Shown here one piece after another: positions 42,400-52,080 of a DNA stretch of 64,000 bases. Under the pieces are notes generated by a model, which saw only the letters and a program-made list of their open reading frames with translations, was not told the origin of the DNA and did not search any database. The stretch is from positions 62,001 through 126,000 of the forward strand of contig NZ_CABFVD010000005.1 in NCBI RefSeq assembly GCF_902143515.1. Direction: 5' to 3'. The stretch is from Hathewaya massiliensis. Its GTDB lineage: Bacteria; Bacillota; Clostridia; Clostridiales; Clostridiaceae. Position numbers and translations under genes: made by a program. Every line of letters starts with the position of its first letter. The stretch's first letter is position 1.

Positions 42400-44421
42400 T
42401 TGAATTTATTGCAAAAATTAGATGAAGCACAGGAAAAAGCAAAGCTTACAGAGGAGAAAAATGTTCTTATTGTTGCAGCTCCAGGGTCAGGGAAAACCAC
42501 AACTATAATAAATAGAGTTGCTTTTTTATGTGACAGTGGAATAAGTAGAGATAATATTATTATTATAACCTTTACTAAGGCAGCAGCAAATAATATGAAA
42601 AATAGATATAAAAACTTAACTTCTAGCAATAATGTACCCTTTTTTGGAACATTTCATAGCCTTTTTTATAAAATATTAAAAAGGGTAGGATATAACTTTG
42701 ATATAATTCCTAATTTTGAAACTATAAATGTAATTAAAGAAGTTCTAAATAAATTTTATGATGAGGTTTCTGAGGATAGGATTAAGGAGATATTAAATTA
42801 TATCTCAATTTTTAAAACTTCAAATTTAAATCTTTTTGAGTTTGAAATAGAAGAATACCCCATGGAGATATTTAGAGAGGCATACGAAGCTTATGAAGCT
42901 TATAAAATAAATAAGAGCTATTATGATTTTGATGATTTGCAAATTAAGGCCTTTAATCTTTTCTCTAAAGATCATAATTTATTAAAGAGTTATAGTAAAC
43001 TTTTTAGATATATTTTAATAGATGAGTTTCAGGATTGCGATATGCTTCAAATAGAAATTTTAAAGCTTTTTGAAACCATGGGATCCTCAATTTTTGCTGT
43101 AGGAGATGAGGATCAATGTATATACGGATTTAGGGGGTCAAGACCTGATTGCATGGTAGATTTCTCTGAACATTTTAATGGAGGTAAAAAGCTGTATCTA
43201 TGCAATAATTATAGAAGTCCTAAAAATATAGTCCAAACTTCAAAATGTGTAATAAAAAATAATATAATGAGAAATAATAAAAATATCATAGCTAAAAATG
43301 AGAAAAATGGTGAAATAAAAATAGAATTATTTAATGATGAAGGGGACGAAGGAGAGACTATTGGAGATAATATTTTAAAAATAGTAAATGGGGATAAATA
43401 TAAATTTAAAGACAATGCCATATTATATAGAACTAACTTAGAGAGTAGAAGTATTATAGATGCTTTTATAAAAAGGGGTATCCCCTTTAATCTTATAGAT
43501 AGAGATTATAACTTTTATGAACATTTTATATGCAGAGATATATTATCTTATTTAAGGTTAAGTTTAAATCCTAATGATAGAGAGAGTTTTATTAGAGTTA
43601 TAAACAAACCTTTTAGATACATAAGCAAGGATAATATATATGCCTTGAAGAATCATATGGAGAGGGATAATTGTTTTGATATACTAGCTTCTTATAGTGA
43701 TATAAAGGAGTTTCAAATTAAAAAGATAATGGAACTTAAAAAAGATATAAGCTTTTTAAATAGGGTTTCCTTAGGTTCTGCTATTGACTTTGTCTTATAT
43801 GACCTCAATTATTATAAACATATAGAGGAATATTCCAAAAGGTATAAAACTAAATTAAGTGAACTAGAAGAGATAATAAATGAATTTAGAGAATCCGCTA
43901 GTGATTTTAAAAATATTTTAAGTTTTTTGTCTCATGTAGAAAAAGTTAAAGAGGAACTTGAAAATAGCAAAAAACAAAATAGTAATAAGGATGGGGTTTT
44001 ACTTAGTACTATCCATGGTGTGAAGGGTATGGAGTTTAAAAATGTATTTTTAATAAATGCTAATGAAGGAATTATACCTCATGCAAATTCCACGGACTCT
44101 AAAGAGCACATAGAAGAAGAAAGACGTCTTTTTTATGTTGGTATTACTAGGGCTATGGAGAATTTATGGGTTGGAGTTTTGAAAACTTTAAGGGGAACTG
44201 CTATAAAACCCTCTAGATTTCTAGAAGAGATGAATTTAGATGAAGATAAACTCCCTATAAACTTTAAAAAAGGCAATAAAGTAATTCATAAATTTTTTGG
44301 AGAAGGAGTAATTGTTCATTTAGAAACTAATACAATAGAAATTTTATTTAATGATGGAGTAGAAAGAAAATTAGATTTTACGGTGAGTTATTATCAAGGG
44401 TTACTTAAAAAAATTACTTAG
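42400..44421 (+). CDS. UvrD/Rep-type ATP-dependent DNA helicase
   Basis: A superfamily 1 3'-5' helicase of 673 residues. TTG 42400 is chosen because AGGAGG (42388-42393) is six bases upstream; the ATG at 42352 has no SD. Motif I APGSGKTTTI, motif Ia FTKAAANNMKNR, motif II ILIDEFQDCD, motif III GDEDQCIYGFRGS, motif V TIHGVKGMEFKNVFLIN and motif VI RRLFYVGITRAMENL are all present. The C-terminus has a Tudor-like segment KVIHKFFGEGVIVHLE, as in PcrA, which contacts RNA polymerase. It is shorter than PcrA (~730) and probably a second, repair-type paralogue rather than the housekeeping PcrA, which usually adjoins ligA. Confidence 0.92.
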   Translation: MNLLQKLDEAQEKAKLTEEKNVLIVAAPGSGKTTTIINRVAFLCDSGISRDNIIIITFTKAAANNMKNRYKNLTSSNNVPFFGTFHSLFYKILKRVGYNFDIIPNFETINVIKEVLNKFYDEVSEDRIKEILNYISIFKTSNLNLFEFEIEEYPMEIFREAYEAYEAYKINKSYYDFDDLQIKAFNLFSKDHNLLKSYSKLFRYILIDEFQDCDMLQIEILKLFETMGSSIFAVGDEDQCIYGFRGSRPDCMVDFSEHFNGGKKLYLCNNYRSPKNIVQTSKCVIKNNIMRNNKNIIAKNEKNGEIKIELFNDEGDEGETIGDNILKIVNGDKYKFKDNAILYRTNLESRSIIDAFIKRGIPFNLIDRDYNFYEHFICRDILSYLRLSLNPNDRESFIRVINKPFRYISKDNIYALKNHMERDNCFDILASYSDIKEFQIKKIMELKKDISFLNRVSLGSAIDFVLYDLNYYKHIEEYSKRYKTKLSELEEIINEFRESASDFKNILSFLSHVEKVKEELENSKKQNSNKDGVLLSTIHGVKGMEFKNVFLINANEGIIPHANSTDSKEHIEEERRLFYVGITRAMENLWVGVLKTLRGTAIKPSRFLEEMNLDEDKLPINFKKGNKVIHKFFGEGVIVHLETNTIEILFNDGVERKLDFTVSYYQGLLKKIT

Positions 44422-44558
44422 GAATAATATATAGATATATGTGCTATACTATTTCTTATAAAATTCAAAAAAATAATAATTTTCCTTAAAATGAATTGAC
44501 TTAGATATCCAATATGATATACTAAAAAAGGGTTATCTTAAAAAGGGAGGATGATGAA

Positions 44559-44855
44559 ATGATATCTTTCAAAGTAATGTGGGAAGATGTTAAGGATTTA
44601 CTTGCTAGCGATGGGGAACTTGATATAGATATAATTGAAAAATATAATACGGGATTTACAGTAAAAGAAAATAATAAAACAACTTTTATTACAAAGGATG
44701 ATTTCGTAGATTTATGGTGTAAAATGTTATATTACAATGAAGTACCTGTTAATTTAAGTGATAATAAGAATTGTAAAGAAAGATATTTATACAGTATATT
44801 GAGAAAACTTCCTTATATAGATGATAAATCTGGAGTTTTAAAAATATCAAAATAG
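44559..44855 (+). CDS. Small conserved-looking protein, unknown
   Basis: A 98-residue soluble protein with ATG 44559 behind AAAGGGAGGATG. It starts ISFKVMWEDVKDLLASDGEL and has a middle part TTFITKDDFVDLWCKMLYYNEV, followed by ERYLYSILRKLPYI. The arrangement, a beta strand pair followed by a helical C-terminal part, suggests a small domain of the kind found in restriction- or repair-associated proteins, but I recognise no family. The helicase gene is 137 bases upstream on the same strand. A terminator follows at 44912-44949. Confidence 0.55.
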   Translation: MISFKVMWEDVKDLLASDGELDIDIIEKYNTGFTVKENNKTTFITKDDFVDLWCKMLYYNEVPVNLSDNKNCKERYLYSILRKLPYIDDKSGVLKISK

Positions 44856-44911
44856 ATTTTGTGAAATTTTATAAAGTTGAATTTAAAAAGTTAATATTAT
44901 ATAATGTTCTC

Positions 44912-44949
44912 ATTAAGCTCATATTTTTATTTAGAAATATGAGCTTAAT
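44912..44949 (+). terminator. Intrinsic terminator
   Basis: ATTAAGCTCATATTT (44912-44926) and AAATATGAGCTTAAT (44935-44949) are perfect complements. It lies between the small unknown gene and the M20 peptidase gene. Confidence 0.85.
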
Positions 44950-44976
44950 TATTAACTTCTGAAAGGGGAAGTTTCA

Positions 44977-46140
44977 ATGGATTTTTTAAAAAAGGCAGAA
45001 GAAATTAAAGAGATGCTAATAGATTTTAGAAGAGATTTTCATGAGAATCCAGAATTGGACTTTGAATTATACAGAACCAGTACAAAGATAAAAGAATTTT
45101 TAGAAAAAGAGGGTATAGAATATTATGATTGTGCAAAAACTGGTATATGTGCAACCATAAGAGGCAGAGGGCAAAAAACAGTAGCACTTAGAGGAGATAT
45201 GGACGCACTTCCAATAAATGAAAAGAATTCTTGCTCATATAAATCTAAAAATGAAGGGGTTATGCATGCATGTGGACATGATGCTCATACAACTATGGTA
45301 CTGGGAGCAGCAAAGATACTAAACTCCATAAAGGATTCTTTAAATGGTAATGTAAGACTGTTATTTGAGCCAGCTGAAGAGACCACAGGTGGTTCTAGGC
45401 TTATGATTGCAGAAAAAGCTTTAGCTGGAGTAGATGGAGTTATTGGACTTCATGTGGAAGAATGGATTGAAAGTGGAAAAATAGGCATAAAAAAAGGTGT
45501 AGTAAATGCAGCATCTAATCCCTTTACAGTAAAAATTAAAGGTAGGGGTGGACATGGAGCAGCACCACAATATACTGTGGATCCTATAATTATAGCTTCT
45601 AATTTAATAGTGAGTTTACAATCAATTATAAGCAGAGAAATCCCCCCAACAGATGCAGCTGTCATAACCATAGGGGAAATACATGGAGGAACAGCTCAAA
45701 ATATAATTCCAAGTGAGGTTATACTAAGGGGAATAATTAGAACTGTTAGAACAGAACATAGAGAATATGTTAAAAAAAGATTTTATGATGTAACAGAAGG
45801 TATAGTTCATTCCATGAGAGGAACTTGTGAAATAGAAATAGAAGAAAGCTATCCATGCCTTTATAATGATGATGAAATGACCGATATTTTAACTAATTCA
45901 GCTAGGAAAGTTATAGGAGATCAGAACATTGAGATTTTAGAAGCCCCAAGTATGGGTGTTGAGAGTTTTGCTTACTTTGCTATGGAAAAGCCAGCAGTTT
46001 TTTATAAATTAGGCTGTGGCAACAAAGAAAAGGGCATAATACATCCTGCACATAGTGATAAGTTTGATATAGATGAACAGTGCCTAACTATTGGTACGGC
46101 TATACATTGTCAAGCTGTATTTGATTTTTTAAATAGATAA
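44977..46140 (+). CDS. M20-family amidohydrolase / peptidase
   Basis: A 387-residue metal-dependent amidohydrolase of the hippurate hydrolase / N-acetyl-amino-acid deacetylase group. RRDFHENPELDFE opens the protein. The metal ligands are found in MHACGHDAHTTMVLGAA (Cys and His), in LFEPAEETTGG (two glutamates) and in IGLHVEEW; HPAHSDKFDID near the end gives the last histidine. The dimerisation domain (~185-295) has GRGGHGAAPQ. The enzyme probably cleaves an N-acyl amino acid or a small peptide in the cytoplasm. ATG 44977 follows GAAAGGGGAAG. It is not clearly linked to the next gene (106 bases). Confidence 0.92.
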   Translation: MDFLKKAEEIKEMLIDFRRDFHENPELDFELYRTSTKIKEFLEKEGIEYYDCAKTGICATIRGRGQKTVALRGDMDALPINEKNSCSYKSKNEGVMHACGHDAHTTMVLGAAKILNSIKDSLNGNVRLLFEPAEETTGGSRLMIAEKALAGVDGVIGLHVEEWIESGKIGIKKGVVNAASNPFTVKIKGRGGHGAAPQYTVDPIIIASNLIVSLQSIISREIPPTDAAVITIGEIHGGTAQNIIPSEVILRGIIRTVRTEHREYVKKRFYDVTEGIVHSMRGTCEIEIEESYPCLYNDDEMTDILTNSARKVIGDQNIEILEAPSMGVESFAYFAMEKPAVFYKLGCGNKEKGIIHPAHSDKFDIDEQCLTIGTAIHCQAVFDFLNR

Positions 46141-46246
46141 AAGATATTATAATATAATTAATTTCATTGTGAATTATAGAAAAACATAATTTTATAGTGT
46201 ATAATGTTTTAAGTTATTATAAAACAAAGGAACTCAGGAGGATATA

Positions 46247-47203
46247 ATGAGAATAGAAATAGGAATTAATGAGGCAGATCAAAGATTGGATAAACTTTGC
46301 AGAAAGTTGTGTAAAGACGTTCCTTTAAGTGCTATTTACAGAGGCATAAGAACCGGTGATATTAAGGTTAATGGTAAGAAGTCAAAAGAAAAGTATATTT
46401 TAAGTAACGGTGACATTTTAGAAATAAACAACATTCAATATAAAAAAGAAAAGAAGAGTTTTATAAAGGTAGAGAAAACTAGTCTTAAAATAACTTATGA
46501 AGATGAAAATATATTATTAGTAGAAAAGTGGCCAGGAGTTTTAGTTCATTCTGATAAAAATATAGGAGAAGTTACCCTTACTGATCACGTACTTTCTTAC
46601 TTAGATGAAAAGGGTGATTATACACCAGAGAGTTCCCTAGTTTTTAGACCTACTTCTTGTAATAGATTAGATAAAAATACATCTGGCATAGTTATATTTG
46701 GGAAAAACTTTTTAGCCACAAAAGATATAAATGAAATGCTAAGAGATAGGAAAATCGATAAATATTATGTTGCATTAGTAAAGGGAAGAATAAAGGAAGG
46801 GTTAAAAGAAGCATATATTGTTAAGAATGAAAATAACAATATTTCAAAGGTTTCTCTTGAAAAGAAAAGTGGTGGAAAAAGAATAGCCATGGAAGTTTCA
46901 ACATTAGAAACTGTAGGTTCATATTCATTTATAGAAATAAAACTTCTTACAGGAAGAAGTCATCAAATAAGAGCTCATTTAAGTGCCCTTGGAAATCCAA
47001 TATTGGGAGATCCTAAGTATGGGGATAAGAATATAAATGACTATTTTCATAATAAATATGGACTAAATTTCCAGTTTTTATATGCGTATAAACTTATATT
47101 TAGGGAATGTACGGAAAACCTTCAATATTTACAAAATAAGACTATAGCAGAAAGTTTGCCTCCGATTTTTAAGAGAATAAAAAAGGATATAATGAGGTTT
47201 TAA
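46247..47203 (+). CDS. RluA-family pseudouridine synthase
   Basis: A 318-residue RNA-modifying enzyme. An N-terminal S4 RNA-binding domain (~1-65) with DQRLDKLCRKLC and GDIKVNGKK precedes the catalytic domain. The active site aspartate lies in SCNRLDKNTSGIVIFGK, the RLDxxTSG motif. Other motifs are KYYVALVKGRIKEG and LLTGRSHQIRAHLSALGNPI with GDPKYG. RluC/RluD-type enzymes of this length modify 23S rRNA; the target here cannot be decided. ATG 46247 follows CAGGAGG. The flippase gene starts 21 bases downstream and is probably cotranscribed. Confidence 0.93.
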   Translation: MRIEIGINEADQRLDKLCRKLCKDVPLSAIYRGIRTGDIKVNGKKSKEKYILSNGDILEINNIQYKKEKKSFIKVEKTSLKITYEDENILLVEKWPGVLVHSDKNIGEVTLTDHVLSYLDEKGDYTPESSLVFRPTSCNRLDKNTSGIVIFGKNFLATKDINEMLRDRKIDKYYVALVKGRIKEGLKEAYIVKNENNNISKVSLEKKSGGKRIAMEVSTLETVGSYSFIEIKLLTGRSHQIRAHLSALGNPILGDPKYGDKNINDYFHNKYGLNFQFLYAYKLIFRECTENLQYLQNKTIAESLPPIFKRIKKDIMRF

Positions 47204-47224
47204 AAGTTGTAAAGGGTGTGGATT

Positions 47225-48853
47225 ATGAGTGATATAGATATAGAAAAACAATCAACCACTAAAGGCTTTGCCGTGTTATCTGCAGCAGGGCTTATAGTTA
47301 AGGTTCTATCTCTTTTTTATATACCATTTTTGAGGAGAATACTTGGGGATGAAGGTGTAGGAATTTACAGTTATGCTTATAATATATACGTATTTTTATA
47401 TGTTATAACTAACTCTGGAATCCCTGTTGCTATTTCTAAAAACATTTCAGAATTAATAGCTCTAGGACATTATAAAGATGCTATTAGAAGTTTTAAAATT
47501 GCAAGGATTTTACTGTTTATTGTAGGTACATTTTTGTCCTTATTTATGTTTTTTAATGCACAAAGTCTAAGTAATTTTATTGGCAGTCCTAGCTCTAAAC
47601 TTGCTGTAATGGCTTTAGCACCTACACTTCTTGTGACATCTATTTTAAGTACATATAGGGGATATTTTCAAGGAAGAGGTGATATGACTCCAACTGCTAT
47701 ATCCCAAGTAATTGAACAGGTTTTTAACATATTGTTTAGCTTAGGATTTGCATATTATTTTAATGTAGTATTTGGATTAGAAGCTGGAGTTGCAGGTGGT
47801 ACTATTGGAACTTGTGCAGGTGCCCTTGCAGCAGTAGTAATATTACTTTACTATTATGAAAAGAACAAGAAAGTGGCAATAGTAAAGGAAGCAAGATTAT
47901 CCCAAAATAGGTATACTTCAAAAAAACTTTTAAAGAAAATATTAAATTATTCTCTACCAATGACAATTTGTATTGCTATGCAGAATGCAGGACTAATTTT
48001 AGATGGTAAAATAGCTAAATGGAGGCTTATGGGAATAGGTTACAATGATAGCACAGCTACTACTATGTGGGGTTGGATACATCAGTATAACACTTTAATA
48101 AGTGTTCCTATTACTATAATAATGTCCCTTGCAGCAGCTATATTACCTGCCATATCTACCCATGCAGCCTTAAAAGATAAGAAAAATTTAAGTAGCAATG
48201 TAAACTATGCTTTTAAATTATGTTTTTTAATATCAGTACCTTCATCAGTAGGGTTTTTAGTTTTAAGTGGACCTATATGTAGGCTTTTAGGATATAGTAG
48301 TCATGCAGCAAATTTGCTTTCTATAGGAGCTTTTAACCTTATATTAATGTCTGTTATGCAAATTCAGACAGCTATTCTGCAAGGTATGGGGAAAATATAT
48401 TTAGTAACTTATTACAGCATATTAGGCTTATTAGGAAAATTGGTGGCTAATTATATATTTATAGGTATGCCATCCATAGGTATTAATGGTATATTAATAG
48501 GAAACTTTGTTTGCTTTTTAATTCCTATAGTTTTAAGCAGTTTAGCCCTAAGAAAAGCTTTGAGAATTAGGCTAAATCTATTTAAAAAATCTAAAAAGAT
48601 ATTTTTTTCAGCCGCTGTAATGGGCTTATCAGTATATCTTCTTTACTATATTTTATATACAGTATGTTCAATTACACTTGGAACAGGGTATATATATAAT
48701 GCACTAGCTACTTTTATTTCAATTATTTTTGGTGCTTTTATATATCTTTATGTTCTTATATTAACTGGTGGAGTTAAGAAAAAAGATTTCAATGCTTTCC
48801 CAAAGAAGGTTCTAAACCTTATTCCGAAGTTTATGAGGGAAGATTTATTATAA
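47225..48853 (+). CDS. MOP-superfamily polysaccharide/lipid II flippase-like protein
   Basis: A 542-residue protein with about 14 membrane helices, of the MATE/MOP superfamily (polysaccharide export, MurJ/SpoVB-like). ATG 47225 is used because AAAGGGTG precedes it; the GTG at 47216 is too close. Typical stretches are GFAVLSAAGLIVKVLSLFYI, RRILGDEGVGIYSYAYNIYV, YRGYFQGRGDMTPTAISQVI and LQGMGKIYLVTYYSILG. The long, polar-rich first segments and 545-residue size agree with clostridial proteins proposed to move lipid II or another lipid-linked sugar. A second, related protein is encoded convergently (49004-50503). Confidence 0.88.
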   Translation: MSDIDIEKQSTTKGFAVLSAAGLIVKVLSLFYIPFLRRILGDEGVGIYSYAYNIYVFLYVITNSGIPVAISKNISELIALGHYKDAIRSFKIARILLFIVGTFLSLFMFFNAQSLSNFIGSPSSKLAVMALAPTLLVTSILSTYRGYFQGRGDMTPTAISQVIEQVFNILFSLGFAYYFNVVFGLEAGVAGGTIGTCAGALAAVVILLYYYEKNKKVAIVKEARLSQNRYTSKKLLKKILNYSLPMTICIAMQNAGLILDGKIAKWRLMGIGYNDSTATTMWGWIHQYNTLISVPITIIMSLAAAILPAISTHAALKDKKNLSSNVNYAFKLCFLISVPSSVGFLVLSGPICRLLGYSSHAANLLSIGAFNLILMSVMQIQTAILQGMGKIYLVTYYSILGLLGKLVANYIFIGMPSIGINGILIGNFVCFLIPIVLSSLALRKALRIRLNLFKKSKKIFFSAAVMGLSVYLLYYILYTVCSITLGTGYIYNALATFISIIFGAFIYLYVLILTGGVKKKDFNAFPKKVLNLIPKFMREDLL

Positions 48854-48862
48854 TAAAGTAAT

Positions 48863-48905
48863 AACCATGCATAAGTAGGAGAGGAAATGCCTTATATGCA
48901 TGGTT
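48863..48905. terminator. Terminator hairpin between the flippase genes
   Basis: AACCATGCATAAG (48863-48875) and CTTATATGCATGGTT (48891-48905) pair with one bulge, followed by TATTTAT. It probably serves the plus-strand flippase gene. Confidence 0.75.
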
Positions 48906-48940
48906 TATTTATATTAAATAATAGAAATTCTTAGGGTAGT

Positions 48941-48990
48941 GAGGTGGTGATTAAGCGACTTTCATATAAACATTCTCATCTAACATAGCC
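48941..48990 (-). repeat. Family C repeat fragment, minus strand
   Basis: Read on the minus strand this gives GGCTATGTTAGATGAGAA, TATATGAAAGTCGCTTAATC. It matches the inverted C copy at 22144-22190 (GGCTGTGTTAGAGGAAGA, CATATGGAAGTCACTTCATT). Only this half of the element is present, between the two convergent flippase genes. Confidence 0.55.
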
Positions 48991-49003
48991 TATAAATAAA
49001 GTG

Positions 49004-50503
49004 TTAAGTTTCATTGTTTTGTATAAGTACAACTGAAAAGAAGAATAATGAAAATCCTAAAAGTATTATAACAGTATTCTTAAAAATCAAGTTACTATTT
49101 GGAATTAATTTGTCTAGAAAGTTAATTAAAATATAGATTAATACTGTAAGAAGAATATTTATAATTATATTACCAAAGTCAAATTCAATTCTACAAAACT
49201 TATAGATGTCTATGAAATTTAAAATTAATCCTACTATGGAAACTATTAAGAAAGATATACCATATCCATAAATGTTTATTGAAGGAATTCCCATTAAAAT
49301 ATAAAATAATATTACTTGAAGCACTGAGGTTATAAGGGAATTTATAAGAACTTTTTTCTGCTTTCCTATACCATTTAATATACTAAAACTTGAGGATGCC
49401 ATATAAGCAAAAGGAGCTGATAGAGCTGAAAGTTTAATATATTCGCCAAGGTCTTGTCTTCCGAAAAACATAACTCCTAAATTCTTAGGAATGGTAACAC
49501 AAATTATTAAATTTCCAAGTCCTAAAAGCAAAGAGATTTGCATAACTTCTTTTATTCTATTTTCTAAAGAGTAAAAGTCATTTATAGCGATACTTTTAGA
49601 TATATCGGGAATAAGCAAAGTAGATATAGAAAAAACAATTATCATAGGAAAAAATACAATAGTAAGTGCCATACCTGAAAATCTACCTATCATACTTAAA
49701 GCAGTATTATAGTCTATACCAGCTGCTACAAGTCTTCGTGGGATTAATAATGTAGAAAAAGATGAAATAGCTGTAGTTAAAAAACCGTTTATACATAGAG
49801 GTACAGCAACAATTAGAAGATTGAATAACAATTGAAAACTTGATTCAGTTTTTCCAGAGCTATAGTTTTTTTCTTTATTGGCTTTATAAGATATAAAGAG
49901 CAAAATAAAACTTAGAAATTCACCTAAAGCTAGGGCTATATAAGTTACTGTAACTGTATAGGTTATATCCTTAAGATTTAGGAGTTTAATAAGGGCAATT
50001 AGACTTATCATCCTTATGGCTTTTTCGAATACATCTATATAAGCAGGGATTTTTACATTAGATATTCCGAAAAAATAACCTTTATAAATAGAAGAAAGGG
50101 CCACAAAAATTAAAGCAGGTGCAATTGCCCAAAGGGAATATAAACTTCTACTATCCTTTATTATATATTTTGATATAAGTGGAGAAGAAATTATAAATAA
50201 TCCAGATATAAGGATTGCCCAAAGTAAGTCAAATAGAAGAGAAATACGAACAGTTTTTCTTAAATTCCCATAATCCCTCTTACTATAATAGAAAGAAGCT
50301 TCCTTTGATAGGGCAGTGAGAATTCCCCCACAGATAATGCAGCAGAACAAATCATATATAGGCATAATAATTGCATATAATCCTAAACCTTCAGAACCAA
50401 GTTCCCTAGATAGTATAATAGAAAAAAGAAATTTTAAAATCCCTGTAATGAGATTGGAAAGTGTTAAAATAAAAGAGTTTTTATAAAAATTATCCTTACT
50501 CAT
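49004..50503 (-). CDS. spoVB: SpoVB-like polysaccharide flippase
   Basis: A 499-residue protein with about 14 membrane helices, of the MOP superfamily, closest in outline to stage V sporulation protein B. It begins FYKNSFILTLSNLITGILKF and has SRELGSEGLGLYAIIMPIYD, YKGYFFGISNVKIPAYIDVF and TISSFSTLLIPRRL-like segments in the middle. SpoVB acts in spore cortex peptidoglycan synthesis, probably moving precursors across the membrane. The name rests on length and general motifs; its neighbour at 47225 is a paralogue. The start at 50503 follows AAAGGAGGAC. Confidence 0.75.
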   Translation of the reverse strand: MSKDNFYKNSFILTLSNLITGILKFLFSIILSRELGSEGLGLYAIIMPIYDLFCCIICGGILTALSKEASFYYSKRDYGNLRKTVRISLLFDLLWAILISGLFIISSPLISKYIIKDSRSLYSLWAIAPALIFVALSSIYKGYFFGISNVKIPAYIDVFEKAIRMISLIALIKLLNLKDITYTVTVTYIALALGEFLSFILLFISYKANKEKNYSSGKTESSFQLLFNLLIVAVPLCINGFLTTAISSFSTLLIPRRLVAAGIDYNTALSMIGRFSGMALTIVFFPMIIVFSISTLLIPDISKSIAINDFYSLENRIKEVMQISLLLGLGNLIICVTIPKNLGVMFFGRQDLGEYIKLSALSAPFAYMASSSFSILNGIGKQKKVLINSLITSVLQVILFYILMGIPSINIYGYGISFLIVSIVGLILNFIDIYKFCRIEFDFGNIIINILLTVLIYILINFLDKLIPNSNLIFKNTVIILLGFSLFFFSVVLIQNNET

Positions 50504-50790
50504 TTAGTCCTCCTTTAAAAAGCTAGAATTCAAACAAATTGATCTTCAACTTAAATATAGCCATATATATAATAGGGCAAATATATGTAATACTTATATG
50601 TTGTCTATGTTGTTTATAGTATTTCAAAGTGCTTTTTTATAAAATCAAATGTTTGGTCTTTTTATATATACTTTTTTTCTTCATAAATTATGATAAAACT
50701 TATAATTTATTAAATGGACTTTGTTCTCATATAATTGCCTATATAAAAATATATATAAACTATGATTAATATTGATATGAGGTGAATTTT

Positions 50791-52011
50791 TTGAAGAATA
50801 GAAGTAAAATATATTTATTATTAGCTTCTTTAGTCATTGTGATTATAGGTATTACTGGATTTTTAAAATTGAATTTTTATTCCATGGATTTAAAAGTAGA
50901 GGATGATAATTTAAAAGCTGAAGAAAAATTTAAAGGCTTTGAAGGCGCAGTGGACTTTACTTATGATGGTAAAGATACATATTTCGTAGCTTTTAAAAAC
51001 AAAATACAGGAATTTAATGAAAAGGGATGGAGCAATACAGTATTAAAAAATAAAGATTTAAATATAAGTAGTATAGAATATAATGAAGGAAATCTATACT
51101 TTGCCTCTAATAACAAAGTATATTCTTATAATTTAAAAAATAAAAGACAAGAAGTTATATTGAAAGAGATACCTAATTATGGTGATTATAAGGACAGTAT
51201 GCTAAAAATTAAAGGGGAATATCTTTTTGTTACCATAGGTTCTGCAACTAATTCTGGAGTGGTTGGAAAAGATAATAAATGGGTGGAAGACTATCCTCAT
51301 AATCATGATATAACTCCAAAGTCTATAACAATTAGAGGAGAAAATTTTGGCGAAGAGAAAACAGGAGCTTTTGTACCCTACAAAACTCAAAATATTAAAG
51401 GTCAAATATTAACTAGAGGTTTTCCAGGAAATTCTTCAGTTATAATATATAATTTGAAAACTGGAGGAAAAGAAACTTTTGCATGGGGTATTAGAAATAT
51501 TAAAGGTATAGATTTTTCAAGTGAAGATAAGATATTTGCAACAGTAGGAGGAATGGAAAATAGAGGACATAGACCAGTTGTAGGAGATGTGGACTATATT
51601 TTTCAAATAAAAAAAGGACTATGGTATGGATGGCCAGATTATAGTGGCGGAGATCCTGTAACATCTCCAAGATTCAAGGGGGAAAAAAACACGGGAATAT
51701 CATTTTTGCTAGATAAGCATCCTAGTACTAATCCGCCAGCTCCATTTGTTCAGCATAAAAAATTAAATGATTTAGGTGTTTTAGCTATAGATAGAGAAGA
51801 GGTTTTGGGAGAAAAAGATAGTATATTTTTTTATGAAAAAAAGGATAATAGTATATGTGAGGTTAAAAAAGATAAAGTGATAAGTAAAAAAATAACCTTA
51901 CCTCAAAGCAGTGAAGTTTCTAGTATGAAATTTTGTAACGGAAATTTAATAATTTTAGATAGCAAAAATGGTATCATATATTATGTATATAAAGACAAGG
52001 TTATTTCATAA
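50791..52011 (+). CDS. Membrane-anchored sorbosone/glucose dehydrogenase-like propeller protein
   Basis: A ~406-residue protein. TTG 50791 fits the SD GAGGTGA (50778-50784); the GTG at 50782 overlaps it. An N-terminal membrane anchor (IYLLLASLVIVIIGITGFL) is followed by a beta-propeller facing outside. WGIRNIKGIDFS, GDVDYIFQIKKGLWYGWPDY with SGGDP, and PPAPFVQHKK correspond to the end part of soluble PQQ-dependent glucose/sorbosone dehydrogenases. The calcium and PQQ ligands are not obvious and clostridia do not make PQQ, so enzymatic activity is doubtful. A binding or scaffold role at the cell surface is as likely. Confidence 0.7.
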   Translation: MKNRSKIYLLLASLVIVIIGITGFLKLNFYSMDLKVEDDNLKAEEKFKGFEGAVDFTYDGKDTYFVAFKNKIQEFNEKGWSNTVLKNKDLNISSIEYNEGNLYFASNNKVYSYNLKNKRQEVILKEIPNYGDYKDSMLKIKGEYLFVTIGSATNSGVVGKDNKWVEDYPHNHDITPKSITIRGENFGEEKTGAFVPYKTQNIKGQILTRGFPGNSSVIIYNLKTGGKETFAWGIRNIKGIDFSSEDKIFATVGGMENRGHRPVVGDVDYIFQIKKGLWYGWPDYSGGDPVTSPRFKGEKNTGISFLLDKHPSTNPPAPFVQHKKLNDLGVLAIDREEVLGEKDSIFFYEKKDNSICEVKKDKVISKKITLPQSSEVSSMKFCNGNLIILDSKNGIIYYVYKDKVIS

Positions 52012-52048
52012 AAAGTTATGACTTCATCTAAACATAAGATTAGACAAT

Positions 52049-52072
52049 TAAAGTGAGTCGTAAACACTTTAA
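52049..52072 (+). terminator. Terminator-like hairpin after the propeller gene
   Basis: ATTAAAGTG (52048-52056) pairs with CACTTTAAT (52065-52073) about 40 bases after the stop codon. The sequence after it is A/T rich but has no long T-run. Confidence 0.5.
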
Positions 52073-52080
52073 TATAAATA

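Noticed and set aside
44559-44855. Small unknown gene considered as half of a toxin-antitoxin pair
   Set aside because: It has no partner gene next to it and no toxin or antitoxin motif; terminators isolate it.
50791-52011. Propeller protein called as an active PQQ dehydrogenase
   Set aside because: The PQQ and calcium ligands cannot be identified, and PQQ synthesis is not known for clostridia.
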